Assembly (NCBI GenBank): GCA_900541905.1
Contig: UQLQ01000005.1
Location: forward strand, 1 to 64,000
Length of the DNA: 64,000 nucleotides
Reading direction: 5' to 3'
Origin: an uncultured Oscillospiraceae bacterium
GTDB lineage: Bacteria; Bacillota; Clostridia; Oscillospirales; Acutalibacteraceae
Below, one piece after another: positions 25,025 to 34,473 of the stretch. Each line of letters opens with the position of its first letter. Position 1 is the stretch's first letter. Position numbers and translations under genes: made by a program. The notes below the pieces were generated by a model, which worked only from the letters and a program-made list of their open reading frames with translations, was not told where the DNA came from and did not search any database.

Positions 25025-25750
25025 ATGAGTCAAATAAAAGAAATTGCCGCATACTGGGGAACACGTGCACAAGGGTATTCCGAAAGATGCAAAATTGATT
25101 TAACTGAGGATACAAAATTTGATTGGCTGGATAAAATTTGCAAATATGCTCCTGCAAAGCAACAATTAAATGTGTTGGATATAGGTTGCGGAGCAGGGTT
25201 CTTTTCTATCCTTATGGCAAAGGCCGGTCACAATGTAACTTCCATTGACTACACTGAAAACATGGTAAACAGTGCAATGCAAAATGCTATGGATGCAGGT
25301 GTAGACATTGAAGTATTGCAGATGGATGCACAAAATCTTGATTTTGAAGATGATACATTTGATTTGATTGTAACCCGTAACGTGACATGGGTCATGGAAC
25401 AGCCAACCAAAGCTTACAGCGAATGGATTCGTGTATTACAGCCGGGCGGCAGAATGATTAATTTTGATGAAAATCAATATTTATATTTGTTTGATGAGGA
25501 TTATAAAAAAGAAAAAGAACGTCGCGGCGAACCTGAATACATGAAAAAAGTACATAATACACAAATCATGGAAGAGCTTGCATACAAACTTCCTTTAAGC
25601 AAAGAAGTGCGTCCGAGTTGGGATGTACAAACATTGCTGTCATTAGGTGTAAGTAATGTTACTGCTGATGTTTATAACAAACGTGTGATTGAAAAAGACG
25701 GAAAAAATAAAGTATTATATAATTCTTTTATTGTTTGTGCGGAAAAATAA
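25025..25750 (+). CDS. Class I SAM-dependent methyltransferase
   Basis: A 241-residue Rossmann-fold methyltransferase (Methyltransf_11-like). SAM motif I is VLDIGCGAGFFSILMAKAG (about 52-70), motif II SIDYTENMV, motif III VLQMDAQNLDFEDDTFDLIV and motif post-III VLQPGGRMINFD. Starts at ATG 25025 behind AAAGGGGATAA. It lies between the M14 gene and the ABC importer genes and has its own promoter with the shared motif. Substrate unknown; small-molecule rather than nucleic-acid modification is likely from fold and context. Confidence 0.88.
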   Translation: MSQIKEIAAYWGTRAQGYSERCKIDLTEDTKFDWLDKICKYAPAKQQLNVLDIGCGAGFFSILMAKAGHNVTSIDYTENMVNSAMQNAMDAGVDIEVLQMDAQNLDFEDDTFDLIVTRNVTWVMEQPTKAYSEWIRVLQPGGRMINFDENQYLYLFDEDYKKEKERRGEPEYMKKVHNTQIMEELAYKLPLSKEVRPSWDVQTLLSLGVSNVTADVYNKRVIEKDGKNKVLYNSFIVCAEK

Positions 25751-25803
25751 TAAAGAAAAGACTTTGGAAAGAAAGCACTGCTCAACCGGTTGGGAAATGA
25801 GCA

Positions 25804-26763
25804 ATGTGGGGGTGTATCATTATTTGGAAGTACGTAGTGAAACGACTGCTTCAGCTGGTTTTAATTCTGTTTGGAATTACATTGCTGTCTTTTGCGTTAA
25901 TGCAGACGGCATCCGGAGATACCGTTGATGCCATCCAACAGCAAATGGGAACTTCTATGTCAGAAGAAGCGAAAACAGCGTTACGACATGAAATGGGGCT
26001 GGATCAGCCATTTATCGTTCAATATTTTCAATGGATAGGAAAAATCTTTACGGGAAATATGGGGTATTCTTATATTAAGAATCAAGAAGTCTTTCCCATG
26101 TTTATGCAAGCATTGCCCAATACTCTGCTTCTAACGTTATCTTCTATTGTTACAACAATCGTTATTTCCATCCCCCTAGGTATTTGGTCGGCTGTAAAAC
26201 AAAATAAAATTACAGATTACGTCATTCGTATATTTACGTTTATTGGAAACGCGATGCCTAACTTTTTTATAGCGTTGTTGTTAATATATGTATTTGCATT
26301 ACAGTTACATTGGTTTCCGGTTATGGGCAACAATGGTTTTATCAGCATTATCTTACCGACGTTCACTTTAGCGATTGCTATGTCTGCAAAATATACACGT
26401 CAGGTCAGAGCAACCGTATTGGATGAACTGAATAAGGATTATGTCGTTGGAGCACGTGCCAGAGGAATTAAGGAAAAAACAATTGTCTGGGCACATGTTT
26501 TAAAAAGTTCCATGCTTACGATTATAACGCTGTTGGCTTTGTCAATTGGTTCACTTTTAGGCGGTACGGCTATTGTAGAATCTATTTTTATGTGGCCGGG
26601 TGTTGGTAAGCTGGCTGTAGATGCAATTTCAACCAGGGACTATCAGGTAATTCAAGTTTATGTTATTTGGATGGCAATTATCTATGTTGTAATTAATTTG
26701 ATTACAGACCTTGTCTACCATTATTTAGACCCAAGAATCCGTATAAAAGGAAGGGAGGGCTAA
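25804..26763 (+). CDS. ABC transporter permease, DppB/NikB family
   Basis: A 319-residue first permease of a peptide/nickel-type importer. N-terminal IWKYVVKRLLQLVLILFGIT is typical; the coupling loop is YVVGARARGIKEKTIVWAHVLK (EAA motif). Five to six membrane helices. Start uncertain: ATG 25804 itself lies within the GGGGG-type ribosome binding site, and the first family-like residue is encoded at ATT 25819/25822, so an ATT start is possible. It is 53 bp after the methyltransferase gene, so read-through from that promoter is likely. The 3' end overlaps the next permease gene. Confidence 0.9.
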   Translation: MWGCIIIWKYVVKRLLQLVLILFGITLLSFALMQTASGDTVDAIQQQMGTSMSEEAKTALRHEMGLDQPFIVQYFQWIGKIFTGNMGYSYIKNQEVFPMFMQALPNTLLLTLSSIVTTIVISIPLGIWSAVKQNKITDYVIRIFTFIGNAMPNFFIALLLIYVFALQLHWFPVMGNNGFISIILPTFTLAIAMSAKYTRQVRATVLDELNKDYVVGARARGIKEKTIVWAHVLKSSMLTIITLLALSIGSLLGGTAIVESIFMWPGVGKLAVDAISTRDYQVIQVYVIWMAIIYVVINLITDLVYHYLDPRIRIKGREG

Positions 26764-27698
26764 TGGTAATGTCAGGTGGAAATCTAAAACTAAAGAATAA
26801 AAGATTAAAGAAAGATTATAGTACCTTAAAACTGGGATTTTTTTTGGCATTGGTTGCAGGCCTTCTGTTTATTGCATGTTTTGGACAATACATTGTCCCG
26901 TATGACCCTTATGCACAAGATTTAAATAATGCACTTCAAGCGCCGAGCGGAAGCCATTTGCTGGGAACGGACCGATATGGCAGAGATTTGCTTACACGCA
27001 TTATTGTTGGTGCCCAAACTACAATTTTTTCAGCTCTGGCATTGGTAGCCGGAATTACAATTATAGGTACAATTGTAGGCATTATTTGTGGTTATGTTGG
27101 CGGTTGGATTGACTCCCTTCTTATGAGGATTTCGGATATCTTTTTAGCATTTCCTGAAATGGTATTTGCAATTGCAATTGCAGGTGTTTTAAATGGAGGT
27201 ATTTGGAGTGCGGCCATTGCAGTTGGATTGATTGCTTGGCCAAGATATGCAAGGGTTGCCAGAAGCCAAGTGCTGTCAATGAAAAATCATCAGTACATGA
27301 ATGCAGCTAAATTAACGGGTACCCCATGGTATAAGATGATTGTGAAGCATATTATGCCTAATATTATGGGACCAATCATAGTAACCGCAGCTTTGGATAT
27401 CGGCGCTATGATTATGAATTTGGCAGGATTGTCTTATCTGGGTTTGGGTGTAGTTCCTCCAACTCCTGAATGGGGCTCTATGATGAGCGAAGGACGCAGC
27501 ATGCTGCAAACATCTCCGTGGATTGTATTGGCACCGGGATTGGCAATTTTTATAACGGTCGTCATTTTTAATTTGCTGGGAGATACTGTTCGAGATATCT
27601 TGGACCCCAAACAAAAAAGACGCAGTATTACGAGCAATATGAAAAAAGTAAAAAATATTGTATCAGGTGACAGCAAACGAGAGAAATCACTCGTTTAA
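26763..27698 (+). CDS. ABC transporter permease, DppC/NikC family
   Basis: A 311-residue second permease. It shows the N-terminal helix and the IVPYDPYAQDLNNAL segment of this family, GTDRYGRDLLTRIIVGAQTT, and the EAA-type loop YMNAAKLTGTPWYKMIVKHI. The stop of the first permease gene shares a base with its start (TAATG), and AAGGAAGGGAGGG lies upstream. A second ATG at 26769 is an alternative. Functions in the membrane with the preceding permease. Confidence 0.92.
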   Translation: MVMSGGNLKLKNKRLKKDYSTLKLGFFLALVAGLLFIACFGQYIVPYDPYAQDLNNALQAPSGSHLLGTDRYGRDLLTRIIVGAQTTIFSALALVAGITIIGTIVGIICGYVGGWIDSLLMRISDIFLAFPEMVFAIAIAGVLNGGIWSAAIAVGLIAWPRYARVARSQVLSMKNHQYMNAAKLTGTPWYKMIVKHIMPNIMGPIIVTAALDIGAMIMNLAGLSYLGLGVVPPTPEWGSMMSEGRSMLQTSPWIVLAPGLAIFITVVIFNLLGDTVRDILDPKQKRRSITSNMKKVKNIVSGDSKREKSLV

Positions 27699-27720
27699 TT
27701 ACTGAAAAGTGAATACTCTT

Positions 27721-27771
27721 AAAAAAATCTATTTAAGGTATACAGTTGTAAAAGATTCTATTAGATTTTTT
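27721..27771 (+). promoter_or_regulatory. Hairpin between the permease and binding-protein genes
   Basis: AAAAAAATCTA (27721-27731) can pair with TAGATTTTTT (27762-27771), leaving a large A/T-rich loop. It may be a weak terminator or an mRNA-processing/stability element that lets the binding protein be made in excess. Confidence 0.35.
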
Positions 27772-27803
27772 AAGTAATTATAAAAATGATAGGAGAAAAG
27801 AAG

Positions 27804-29399
27804 ATGAGTAGAAAAATGACAAAAGTTTTTGCATTGGCGGCATGCTTGGCATTGGGAATAAGCGTATTAACCGGATGCAGCGGCGGTTCTAATTCCGATA
27901 CAAATAATTCAGGCACATCGGTTACCGCTACAGATATTGATAATAAAGTATTTAACTATGGTGTTACCGCATATTCAGGCGCGCAGGCAAATGGCGGTAT
28001 TGATCCGCATTTAAGTTATGCGGGCTGGAGTACAGTACGCTACGGTGTTGGCGAATGCCTTGTAAAAATCAGTGAAGAAGGTACTATTGAGCCTTGGGTA
28101 GCAGATAGTTGGACCCTTGTTGATGACCTTACATGGGAAATTAATATCAAAGACAACGTTACATTTTCCAATGGTAAAAAAGTAGATGCTGCAGCTGTAA
28201 AAGCCTGCTTTGAACGTTTGATTGAAAAAAATGAACGTGCTGCATCCGGCTTGAAAATTTCCGGTATTGAAGCTGATGGCCAGAAGCTAACCATTCATAC
28301 ATCAGAAAAAAATCCGATTTTAATTAACTGGTTGACTGACCCTTTTGCATGTGTTATTGATGTTTCGGAAGAAGTAAACGGAAATAATCACGTGATAGGA
28401 ACAGGTCCATATACATTGGAATCTGCTACAACAGACAAAGTTATTGTAAAAGCGAATAAATCTTACTGGAATGGTACACCAAAATTCGGTACTATTAATG
28501 TACAATGTTTCTTAGATGGAGATACCATGGCGATGGCATTACAAAATGGTGAATTAGATGCTTGTGCTAACTTAGGTTATGCAAACCTTCCAATCTTTGA
28601 AAACAACAGCAATTTTGAAATTAACAGTGCAGCAACTTCTCGTTCTTATATGTTCATTTTTAATACACAGAGCGATGAATTTTCAGATGTAAATGTTCGC
28701 AAAGCGGTCACAATGGCAATCAATAAAGAAGGTTTTGTAAATACACTTATGAATGGATTTGGCGAGGTTGCACAGCTGTGCTATCCTGCCTCTTATGAAT
28801 TCGGTGACAGTAAAGTAAAGGGGCCGCAATATAATCAGGAAGAAGCCAAAAAGCTTTTGGCAGATGCAGGATGGTCTGATACAGATGGAGACGGCTACCT
28901 TGACAAAGACGGAAAAATTTTTGAAATTAACTGGGTAACTTACAGAAATCGTATTGAACTTCCTTTGCTTGCTGAATCTGCCCAAGCTTCTCTAAAAGAA
29001 ATTGGAATTAAAGTGAACATTGATGACCGAGAAAGCAATACTGTAATTGAAGATGTATCTAAAGATTTTGATATTTACTCTTGGGCAGTTGTAACAGCTC
29101 CATATGCAGATGGTATTACTTTCTTCAATGAGCTTCTGACCAACTATAATATTCATGGATGGTCCGGAGAAGAATACGATAAATTTGTAGCACTATACAA
29201 TAAAGCTTCTCAAGAAACAGATTCTGAAAAACGTGCAGCATACAGTGTTGAACTGCAACAGATGTTAGTTGACAACGGTATTTTATGTGTGGCTTCTCAC
29301 AACACTATGAATATCGTTACCAAAACAGGAGTAACCGGTATTGCACCGCATCCTTCTGATTATTATGAAATTACAGCAGATTTGGATATGGCTCAATAA
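27804..29399 (+). CDS. ABC transporter substrate-binding lipoprotein, SBP family 5 (peptide/nickel)
   Basis: A 531-residue family 5 binding protein. Signal peptide then lipobox LTGC (about 23-26) and a Ser/Asn linker. The mature part shows ADSWTLVDDLTWEINIKDNV, VKACFERLIE and VRKAVTMAINKEGFV, all typical of Opp/Dpp/NikA-type proteins. A calcium-like acidic loop DTDGDGYLDKDGK lies at about residues 355-367. The start is ATG 27804 behind AGGAGAAA. The cargo could be an oligopeptide, opine or metallophore; the nearby deacylase and methyltransferase favour a modified small molecule, by inference only. Confidence 0.92.
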   Translation: MSRKMTKVFALAACLALGISVLTGCSGGSNSDTNNSGTSVTATDIDNKVFNYGVTAYSGAQANGGIDPHLSYAGWSTVRYGVGECLVKISEEGTIEPWVADSWTLVDDLTWEINIKDNVTFSNGKKVDAAAVKACFERLIEKNERAASGLKISGIEADGQKLTIHTSEKNPILINWLTDPFACVIDVSEEVNGNNHVIGTGPYTLESATTDKVIVKANKSYWNGTPKFGTINVQCFLDGDTMAMALQNGELDACANLGYANLPIFENNSNFEINSAATSRSYMFIFNTQSDEFSDVNVRKAVTMAINKEGFVNTLMNGFGEVAQLCYPASYEFGDSKVKGPQYNQEEAKKLLADAGWSDTDGDGYLDKDGKIFEINWVTYRNRIELPLLAESAQASLKEIGIKVNIDDRESNTVIEDVSKDFDIYSWAVVTAPYADGITFFNELLTNYNIHGWSGEEYDKFVALYNKASQETDSEKRAAYSVELQQMLVDNGILCVASHNTMNIVTKTGVTGIAPHPSDYYEITADLDMAQ

Positions 29400-29433
29400 C
29401 GAGTAAATAATTTTAAATGAGTGATGACACAGT

Positions 29434-30387
29434 ATGGCAACCATCTTAGATGTTGAAAAACTAAATGTAACCTACAATGGCATTCCTATTCTGCAAAATA
29501 TTAATATGAAAGTCGCAAAAGGGGAAATCCTTGGTATCGTAGGGGAATCCGGCAGTGGAAAAAGTACCTTGCTGAAAGCGATTATAGGGTTACTGGGAGA
29601 TAATGGTCGTGTAGAATCAGGGCGCATCAGCTTAGAACAAGTAGATTTACTGAGAATTTCTCCTAAAAAACTGAGGAATATTCGCGGAGCACAGTTAGGT
29701 ATGGTATTCCAGAATCCGGGAATGTCGTTTAATCCCATTCGCAAGATTGGTGCTCAGTTTTTGGAAGCGCTAAAAAATCACGGAAAGATTGATGAATCAC
29801 AGGCAACCAAACAGATTCTGGATATGTTTATCAGACTCGGTTTGCGGGACGGCAAGCGTATTTTGAACAGTTATCCTTTTGAATTAAGCGGAGGGATGAA
29901 TCAGCGTGTTGCCATTGCTCTGGCAATGATTATGAATCCGCAACTGCTTTTAGCGGATGAACCTACCAGTGCTTTAGACGTTACCGTGCAGGCACAATGC
30001 GTCAAAGAGATGATGGATTTACGTGAACATTTGGGTACAACAATTATCATTGTCACTCATAATATGGGCGTTGTGTCTCATATGGCAGATAAAGTAGCGG
30101 TTATGTATGCAGGCAGTATTGTAGAGTATGGTTCTAAAACAGATGTGTTGAATCATCCCAAACATCCATATACCAAAGCGTTAATTGATTCTATTCCTCA
30201 AATCGGCGGTACGATTCCCAAAGGAATTCAGGGACAGCCGCCTGCTTTTGGAGAAGTATTTACAGGCTGTAATTTTTCTCCAAGATGCAGTTTATGCGAT
30301 GATATCTGTACGCATGAAAAGCCTATTATGCACAGTTGTAAAAATGGCCATGCTGTATTTTGCCATAAATGTCTAAGTGAGGTTTAA
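29434..30387 (+). CDS. ABC transporter ATP-binding protein, DppD/OppD family
   Basis: A 317-residue ATPase. Walker A GESGSGKST (about 36-44), Q-loop MVFQNPGMSF, signature LSGGMNQRVAIALAM, Walker B LLADEPTSALD and His-loop VTHNMG. The C-terminal oligo_HPY domain has the cysteine pattern TGCNFSPRCSLCDDICTHEKP, which in OppD/DppD-type proteins binds an iron-sulfur cluster. Fourth gene of the importer operon, 34 bp after the binding protein. Confidence 0.93.
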   Translation: MATILDVEKLNVTYNGIPILQNINMKVAKGEILGIVGESGSGKSTLLKAIIGLLGDNGRVESGRISLEQVDLLRISPKKLRNIRGAQLGMVFQNPGMSFNPIRKIGAQFLEALKNHGKIDESQATKQILDMFIRLGLRDGKRILNSYPFELSGGMNQRVAIALAMIMNPQLLLADEPTSALDVTVQAQCVKEMMDLREHLGTTIIIVTHNMGVVSHMADKVAVMYAGSIVEYGSKTDVLNHPKHPYTKALIDSIPQIGGTIPKGIQGQPPAFGEVFTGCNFSPRCSLCDDICTHEKPIMHSCKNGHAVFCHKCLSEV

Positions 30388-30388
30388 A

Positions 30389-31318
30389 ATGAAAGTGTTA
30401 GAATTAAAAGACGTCAAAAAGACCTTTCAAAAAAATAAAAAAACCTTTACGGCAGTGGATGGCGTCAGTTTTTCCATAGAGAAAGGCGAGTGCGTGGGAC
30501 TGGTGGGAGAATCCGGCTGTGGTAAAAGTACCATTGCCCGAATGGTTACACATCTTGAGCAGACCACTTCCGGCGAAATTTTTATGAACGAGAGAAATGT
30601 TACAAAATCAAAAGGAAAAGAACTGCGTAACCTATATCAAAATTTACAGATGGTATTTCAAAATCCAAGTGATTCTTTTAACCCAAGAATAAAGCTTGGA
30701 AGCAGCATTGGAGAAGTGCTCATTAATTTTGGAAAACCGCGTAGTGAGATAAAACGTACTGTAGCACAATTGCTGGAACAAGTAGGATTGAAACCGGAAT
30801 TTGCATCGCGTTATCCCCATGAAGTCAGTGGCGGCCAATGTCAGCGTGCTGCCATTGCAAGAGCCATAGCCATTCAACCTGATTTACTCATATGTGATGA
30901 AGCGACCAGTGCATTGGACGTTTCGGTTCAAGCGCAAATTGTAGATTTAATTTTAAAGTTACGTCATGAAATGAACATGTCCTATTTGTTTATTTCTCAC
31001 GATTTGGCTTTGGTACAAAGTATTTGTGACCGTATTCTTGTTATGCACCGTGGACGCATTGTGGAAGAAGGAAACACACAGGATGTGATTGAACATGCTG
31101 CACATCCTTATACAAAGTTATTATTGTCTTCGGTTTTTCCAATTCATCCGGATGCGCAATGGCAAATCCCTTCCGTTCCTCAAGTGACAGAAGAAGAGGG
31201 AGATGCTTGCAGGTTCTGGCAAAGGTGTCCCCATCGTAAGGAACAATGTAAAAAAGAACGGCCACAGCTTAAAAAAATCAAGGAACATCATTCTGTTGCC
31301 TGCCATTTTGTTGAATAA
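30389..31318 (+). CDS. ABC transporter ATP-binding protein, DppF/OppF family
   Basis: A 309-residue ATPase. Walker A GESGCGKST, Q-loop MVFQNPSDSFNPR, signature VSGGQCQRAAIARA, Walker B LLICDEATSALD (Ala replaces the usual Pro) and switch FISHDLA. The C-terminal oligo_HPY domain keeps CRFWQRCPHRKEQC. ATG 30389 directly follows the preceding stop with GTGAGG as ribosome binding site; an in-frame GTG at 30377 is that site itself. It ends the operon before a strong terminator. Confidence 0.93.
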   Translation: MKVLELKDVKKTFQKNKKTFTAVDGVSFSIEKGECVGLVGESGCGKSTIARMVTHLEQTTSGEIFMNERNVTKSKGKELRNLYQNLQMVFQNPSDSFNPRIKLGSSIGEVLINFGKPRSEIKRTVAQLLEQVGLKPEFASRYPHEVSGGQCQRAAIARAIAIQPDLLICDEATSALDVSVQAQIVDLILKLRHEMNMSYLFISHDLALVQSICDRILVMHRGRIVEEGNTQDVIEHAAHPYTKLLLSSVFPIHPDAQWQIPSVPQVTEEEGDACRFWQRCPHRKEQCKKERPQLKKIKEHHSVACHFVE

Positions 31319-31328
31319 GCAGCATACC

Positions 31329-31367
31329 AAAAAAGGAACAACCTTTCAAAAGGTTGTTCCTTTTTTT
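31329..31367. terminator. Terminator between the importer operon and the bio operon
   Basis: An 18-bp stem AAAAAAGGAACAACCTTT/AAAGGTTGTTCCTTTTTT followed by more T. It probably works for both converging operons. Confidence 0.92.
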
Positions 31368-31415
31368 ATCTATTTTTGTTTCTATGTTTTGGAATATTGG
31401 CATTCTAAGAAAGAA

Positions 31416-32762
31416 TTAAATAGAATCCATCACTTCCCTGATGGAATCAGCACAAATCTTTACGGCCTTTTTCATTTCTTCACGTGTCATGATAAGAGGA
31501 GGATTAAAGTACAAAATATCTCCCAAAGGACGCAGAAGCAATCCTTTTTTTAATGCTGTTTTGTATATTTGGTATCCGTATCTATGAGAAGAATCAAACG
31601 AAGTTTTGGATTCTTTATCTTGTACCAGTTCAATTGCGTTGATTAATCCAATGGAACGAATGTCGCCTACATAACGGTAATCTTCCAACTCTTCACGTAT
31701 TAAACTTGTAAGATAAGGAGCATTCCGATTTGCATTTTGTAAAATAGGTTCCTCTTCCAAAATGTTGAGGACTTCAATGGCTGCTGAACATGCCAAAGGA
31801 TTTCCGCAATAGGTATGACTGTGCATAAATGCTTTTCCTTCCTGATAATCAGAATAAAAAGCGTCATAAATATTTTGTGTGGTAACGGCCAAGGCAGTAG
31901 GCAGATAACCGCCGGTAAGTCCTTTGGAAAGACACATAATGTCAGGAGAAATGTCTGCATGATTACAAGCAAACAGTTTACCTGTTCTTCCGTAGCCTAC
32001 AGCAATTTCATCGGCAATGAGATGAACCTGATATTTGTCACATGCTTTGCGAAGTTTTTGCAAGTATACGGGGGAGTAGATTTTCATGCCTGCGGCTGCC
32101 TGCACCAATGGTTCTATCATAAATGCGCATGTTTCATCACCGTATTGCTCAAAAGTTTTTTCAGCATCTTCAAAACATTCCGCCTGACAGGTTTCACAGC
32201 TTTTTCCGTACTTGCAGCGATAGCAGTCAGGAGCCTGTACACGTATGATGTCTAACATAATCGGTTTATAAATTTCTGAATATAAATCCACTCCGCTGAC
32301 AGATAACGCTCCAAGTGTTTCACCATGATAAGCATCTGTCAAAGCCATAAATCGCTTCTTTTGCGGATTTCCGGTTTGATGATGATACTGGAAACTCATT
32401 TTCATAGCCGCTTCAATGGCAGAAGAACCATTGTCGGTAAAGAAAAACTTTTCCAAACCTGTCGGTAATTTTTTCTGTAATCTTTCGCAGAGTTCAATTG
32501 CAGGAGTATGAGAAAAATTGGAAAAGATAACATGTTCCAAACGGTCTATTTGTTTTTTTACAGCCAGATTAATACGTTCATTACAATGTCCCAGAAGATT
32601 ACACCACCAAGAGCTGACAATATCCATATAACTGTTACCGTCAACATCATATAGATAGATTCCTTTGGCATGGTCAATGACAATCGGAGGAAGTGCTTCA
32701 TAATCTTTCATTTGAGAACAAGGGTGCCAGATATATTGTAAATCTTTTTCTGCTAAGTTCAT
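31416..32762 (-). CDS. bioA: Adenosylmethionine--8-amino-7-oxononanoate aminotransferase BioA
   Basis: A PLP class III aminotransferase making 7,8-diaminononanoate (DAPA) from KAPA in biotin synthesis. The 448 residues include IWHPCSQMKDYE near the N-terminus (a BioA hallmark), WWCNLLGHCN, FTDNGSSAIEAAMKM, HGETLGALSVSG, LIADEIAVGYGRTG and the PLP lysine in CLSKGLTGGYLP. Two starts are possible: GTG 32771 and ATG 32762; neither has a clear ribosome binding site, and ATG is preferred. Last gene of the operon, 50 bp after bioD. Confidence 0.95.
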   Translation of the reverse strand: MNLAEKDLQYIWHPCSQMKDYEALPPIVIDHAKGIYLYDVDGNSYMDIVSSWWCNLLGHCNERINLAVKKQIDRLEHVIFSNFSHTPAIELCERLQKKLPTGLEKFFFTDNGSSAIEAAMKMSFQYHHQTGNPQKKRFMALTDAYHGETLGALSVSGVDLYSEIYKPIMLDIIRVQAPDCYRCKYGKSCETCQAECFEDAEKTFEQYGDETCAFMIEPLVQAAAGMKIYSPVYLQKLRKACDKYQVHLIADEIAVGYGRTGKLFACNHADISPDIMCLSKGLTGGYLPTALAVTTQNIYDAFYSDYQEGKAFMHSHTYCGNPLACSAAIEVLNILEEEPILQNANRNAPYLTSLIREELEDYRYVGDIRSIGLINAIELVQDKESKTSFDSSHRYGYQIYKTALKKGLLLRPLGDILYFNPPLIMTREEMKKAVKICADSIREVMDSI

Positions 32763-32812
32763 AATCGTCACAGCTTTCTTTTTGATTTTACATGTACATA
32801 CACTTACAATAC

Positions 32813-33511
32813 TTAAGAAATATCATTGCATAAATGAAGCAATGATTCTGCGCTGACAGACAGCTCGGTTTCATTTGGTTTTACACATGCCACAACGGGA
32901 ATTCCGGTGAGGCGTTCTATTTGCTTTTTATTATCGCGATGCATAAGGTTGTCAGAATCGTATTGATTTAATATAATTCCGTTGACAATAATATTGTGCT
33001 GTTTGGCATATGCTGCGGTTAAAACAGTACTGTTGATGGTACCTAATCCTGCATGAGCAATAATTAAAATAGGAAGATGTAATGTTTGTATCACATCGGT
33101 CAACATAATGGGTGAGCTATCCATACGCAAAGGACAAATGATGCCGCCGCTTCCTTCTGCTACCACAACATCAAACTGTGTAGCTATATGATGAAAATCG
33201 GATTGAATTTTGTTCATGTCAATTGGACATTTTTCCAGTTCTGCCGCCAAATGGGGGGAAACTGCAGGTTCATAGATGTAAGATACCAATTGTTCAGGCG
33301 GGACAGGTAAACCTGATATGGAGGCAACATACGCAGCATCTCCCGGTATCAGTTTGCTTGCATTACGATATGCACCGCTTAATGCCGCTTTATAATACCC
33401 GGCATTGACAGACGCTTCTCTCAACTTTTTTAAAATCAATGCAGTCACATATGTTTTTCCTACGTCTGTACCGGTAGCTGTTATAAAAATTCCTTTTTTC
33501 TTGTGTATCAT
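32813..33511 (-). CDS. bioD: Dethiobiotin synthetase BioD
   Basis: A 232-residue ATP-dependent carboxylase that closes the ureido ring of dethiobiotin. P-loop FITATGTDVGKTYV (about 9-22), catalytic lysine in AGYYKAALSG, and VVAEGSGGIICPL. Its ATG overlaps the bioB stop (ATGA), showing translational coupling. Fourth gene of the birA-bioYBDA operon. Confidence 0.95.
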   Translation of the reverse strand: MIHKKKGIFITATGTDVGKTYVTALILKKLREASVNAGYYKAALSGAYRNASKLIPGDAAYVASISGLPVPPEQLVSYIYEPAVSPHLAAELEKCPIDMNKIQSDFHHIATQFDVVVAEGSGGIICPLRMDSSPIMLTDVIQTLHLPILIIAHAGLGTINSTVLTAAYAKQHNIIVNGIILNQYDSDNLMHRDNKKQIERLTGIPVVACVKPNETELSVSAESLLHLCNDIS

Positions 33512-34473
33512 AAAAAATTCACCGTATACTTTAATTGTTTTAACATATTCATATCGTCTTGTATGGTAATACCTGAGGTTGTCAGCATATCACCGGATAT
33601 TGCTGCATTTGCCCCTGATTGAAATGCAGATTTTCCTTTATCGCACATATTGCCGCGCCCTCCCGCTAAACGAATGGCTCCGTTTGGAATTAAAAAACGG
33701 AAAATAGACACAATACGGCATAAATCGTCTTCTGTTAGTTTTGGAAGTTCTGCAAACGGCGTACCGGGAATCGGATTCAAAACATTTACGGGAACAGAAG
33801 TAATTCCAAGCTTACGAATATCAATTACCATATCAATACGGTCTTCCATCGTTTCTCCTAACCCCATAATGCCGCCGCTGCATACTTCCAGCCCGGCTTT
33901 CAAAGCCTGTTTGATTGCCTGAATTTTATCATCATAAGTATGAGTGGTACATATATTCGGAAAATTTCTTCGTGATGTTTCCAAATTATTGTGATATCGT
34001 GTAACACCGGCTTCTTTTAATTTGACAAATTGCGGATATGTCAGCAAGCCGTGAGATGCACACAACGAGATATCGCTTTCTTCTTTTAACTTACGATATG
34101 TTTCACAAATAGTATCTACTTCTTGGTCAGACAGAGCACGTCCTGAGGTTACGACTGAAAATCTTAAAATACCGTTTTTGTAATTATGTTGTGCTTCCCG
34201 TAAAATAGTAGTGCTGTCTAAAAGCGGATACTCTTCCACAGCGGTACAGAAATGGGAAGATTGTGCGCAGTATTTGCAGTTTTCAGAACACTTGCCGCTT
34301 TTTCCGTTGATAATGGAGCATACATCAAATACATTATCACAAAAATGTTCTCTCAGTTCATTTGCTGCCTGACATAACTCATCCAGCGGTTGGTCTGCCA
34401 GTGATAAAGCTTCTTCTTTCGTGATTGATACACCTTGCAGCGCTTTTTCTTTTAATGTTTGTACTGTATTCAT
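33508..34473 (-). CDS. bioB: Biotin synthase BioB
   Basis: A 321-residue radical SAM enzyme that inserts sulfur into dethiobiotin. The 4Fe-4S motif is CSENCKYCAQSS (about 58-69), with ICASHG-type strand SLCASHGLLTYP and the arginine-bearing IRLAGGRGNMCDKG for the auxiliary 2Fe-2S cluster. The frame is open 40 codons further upstream, but ATG 34473 overlaps the bioY stop and follows AAGGAGAAA, so it is the start. The upstream extension shadows the bioY coding sequence. Confidence 0.96.
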   Translation of the reverse strand: MNTVQTLKEKALQGVSITKEEALSLADQPLDELCQAANELREHFCDNVFDVCSIINGKSGKCSENCKYCAQSSHFCTAVEEYPLLDSTTILREAQHNYKNGILRFSVVTSGRALSDQEVDTICETYRKLKEESDISLCASHGLLTYPQFVKLKEAGVTRYHNNLETSRRNFPNICTTHTYDDKIQAIKQALKAGLEVCSGGIMGLGETMEDRIDMVIDIRKLGITSVPVNVLNPIPGTPFAELPKLTEDDLCRIVSIFRFLIPNGAIRLAGGRGNMCDKGKSAFQSGANAAISGDMLTTSGITIQDDMNMLKQLKYTVNFL

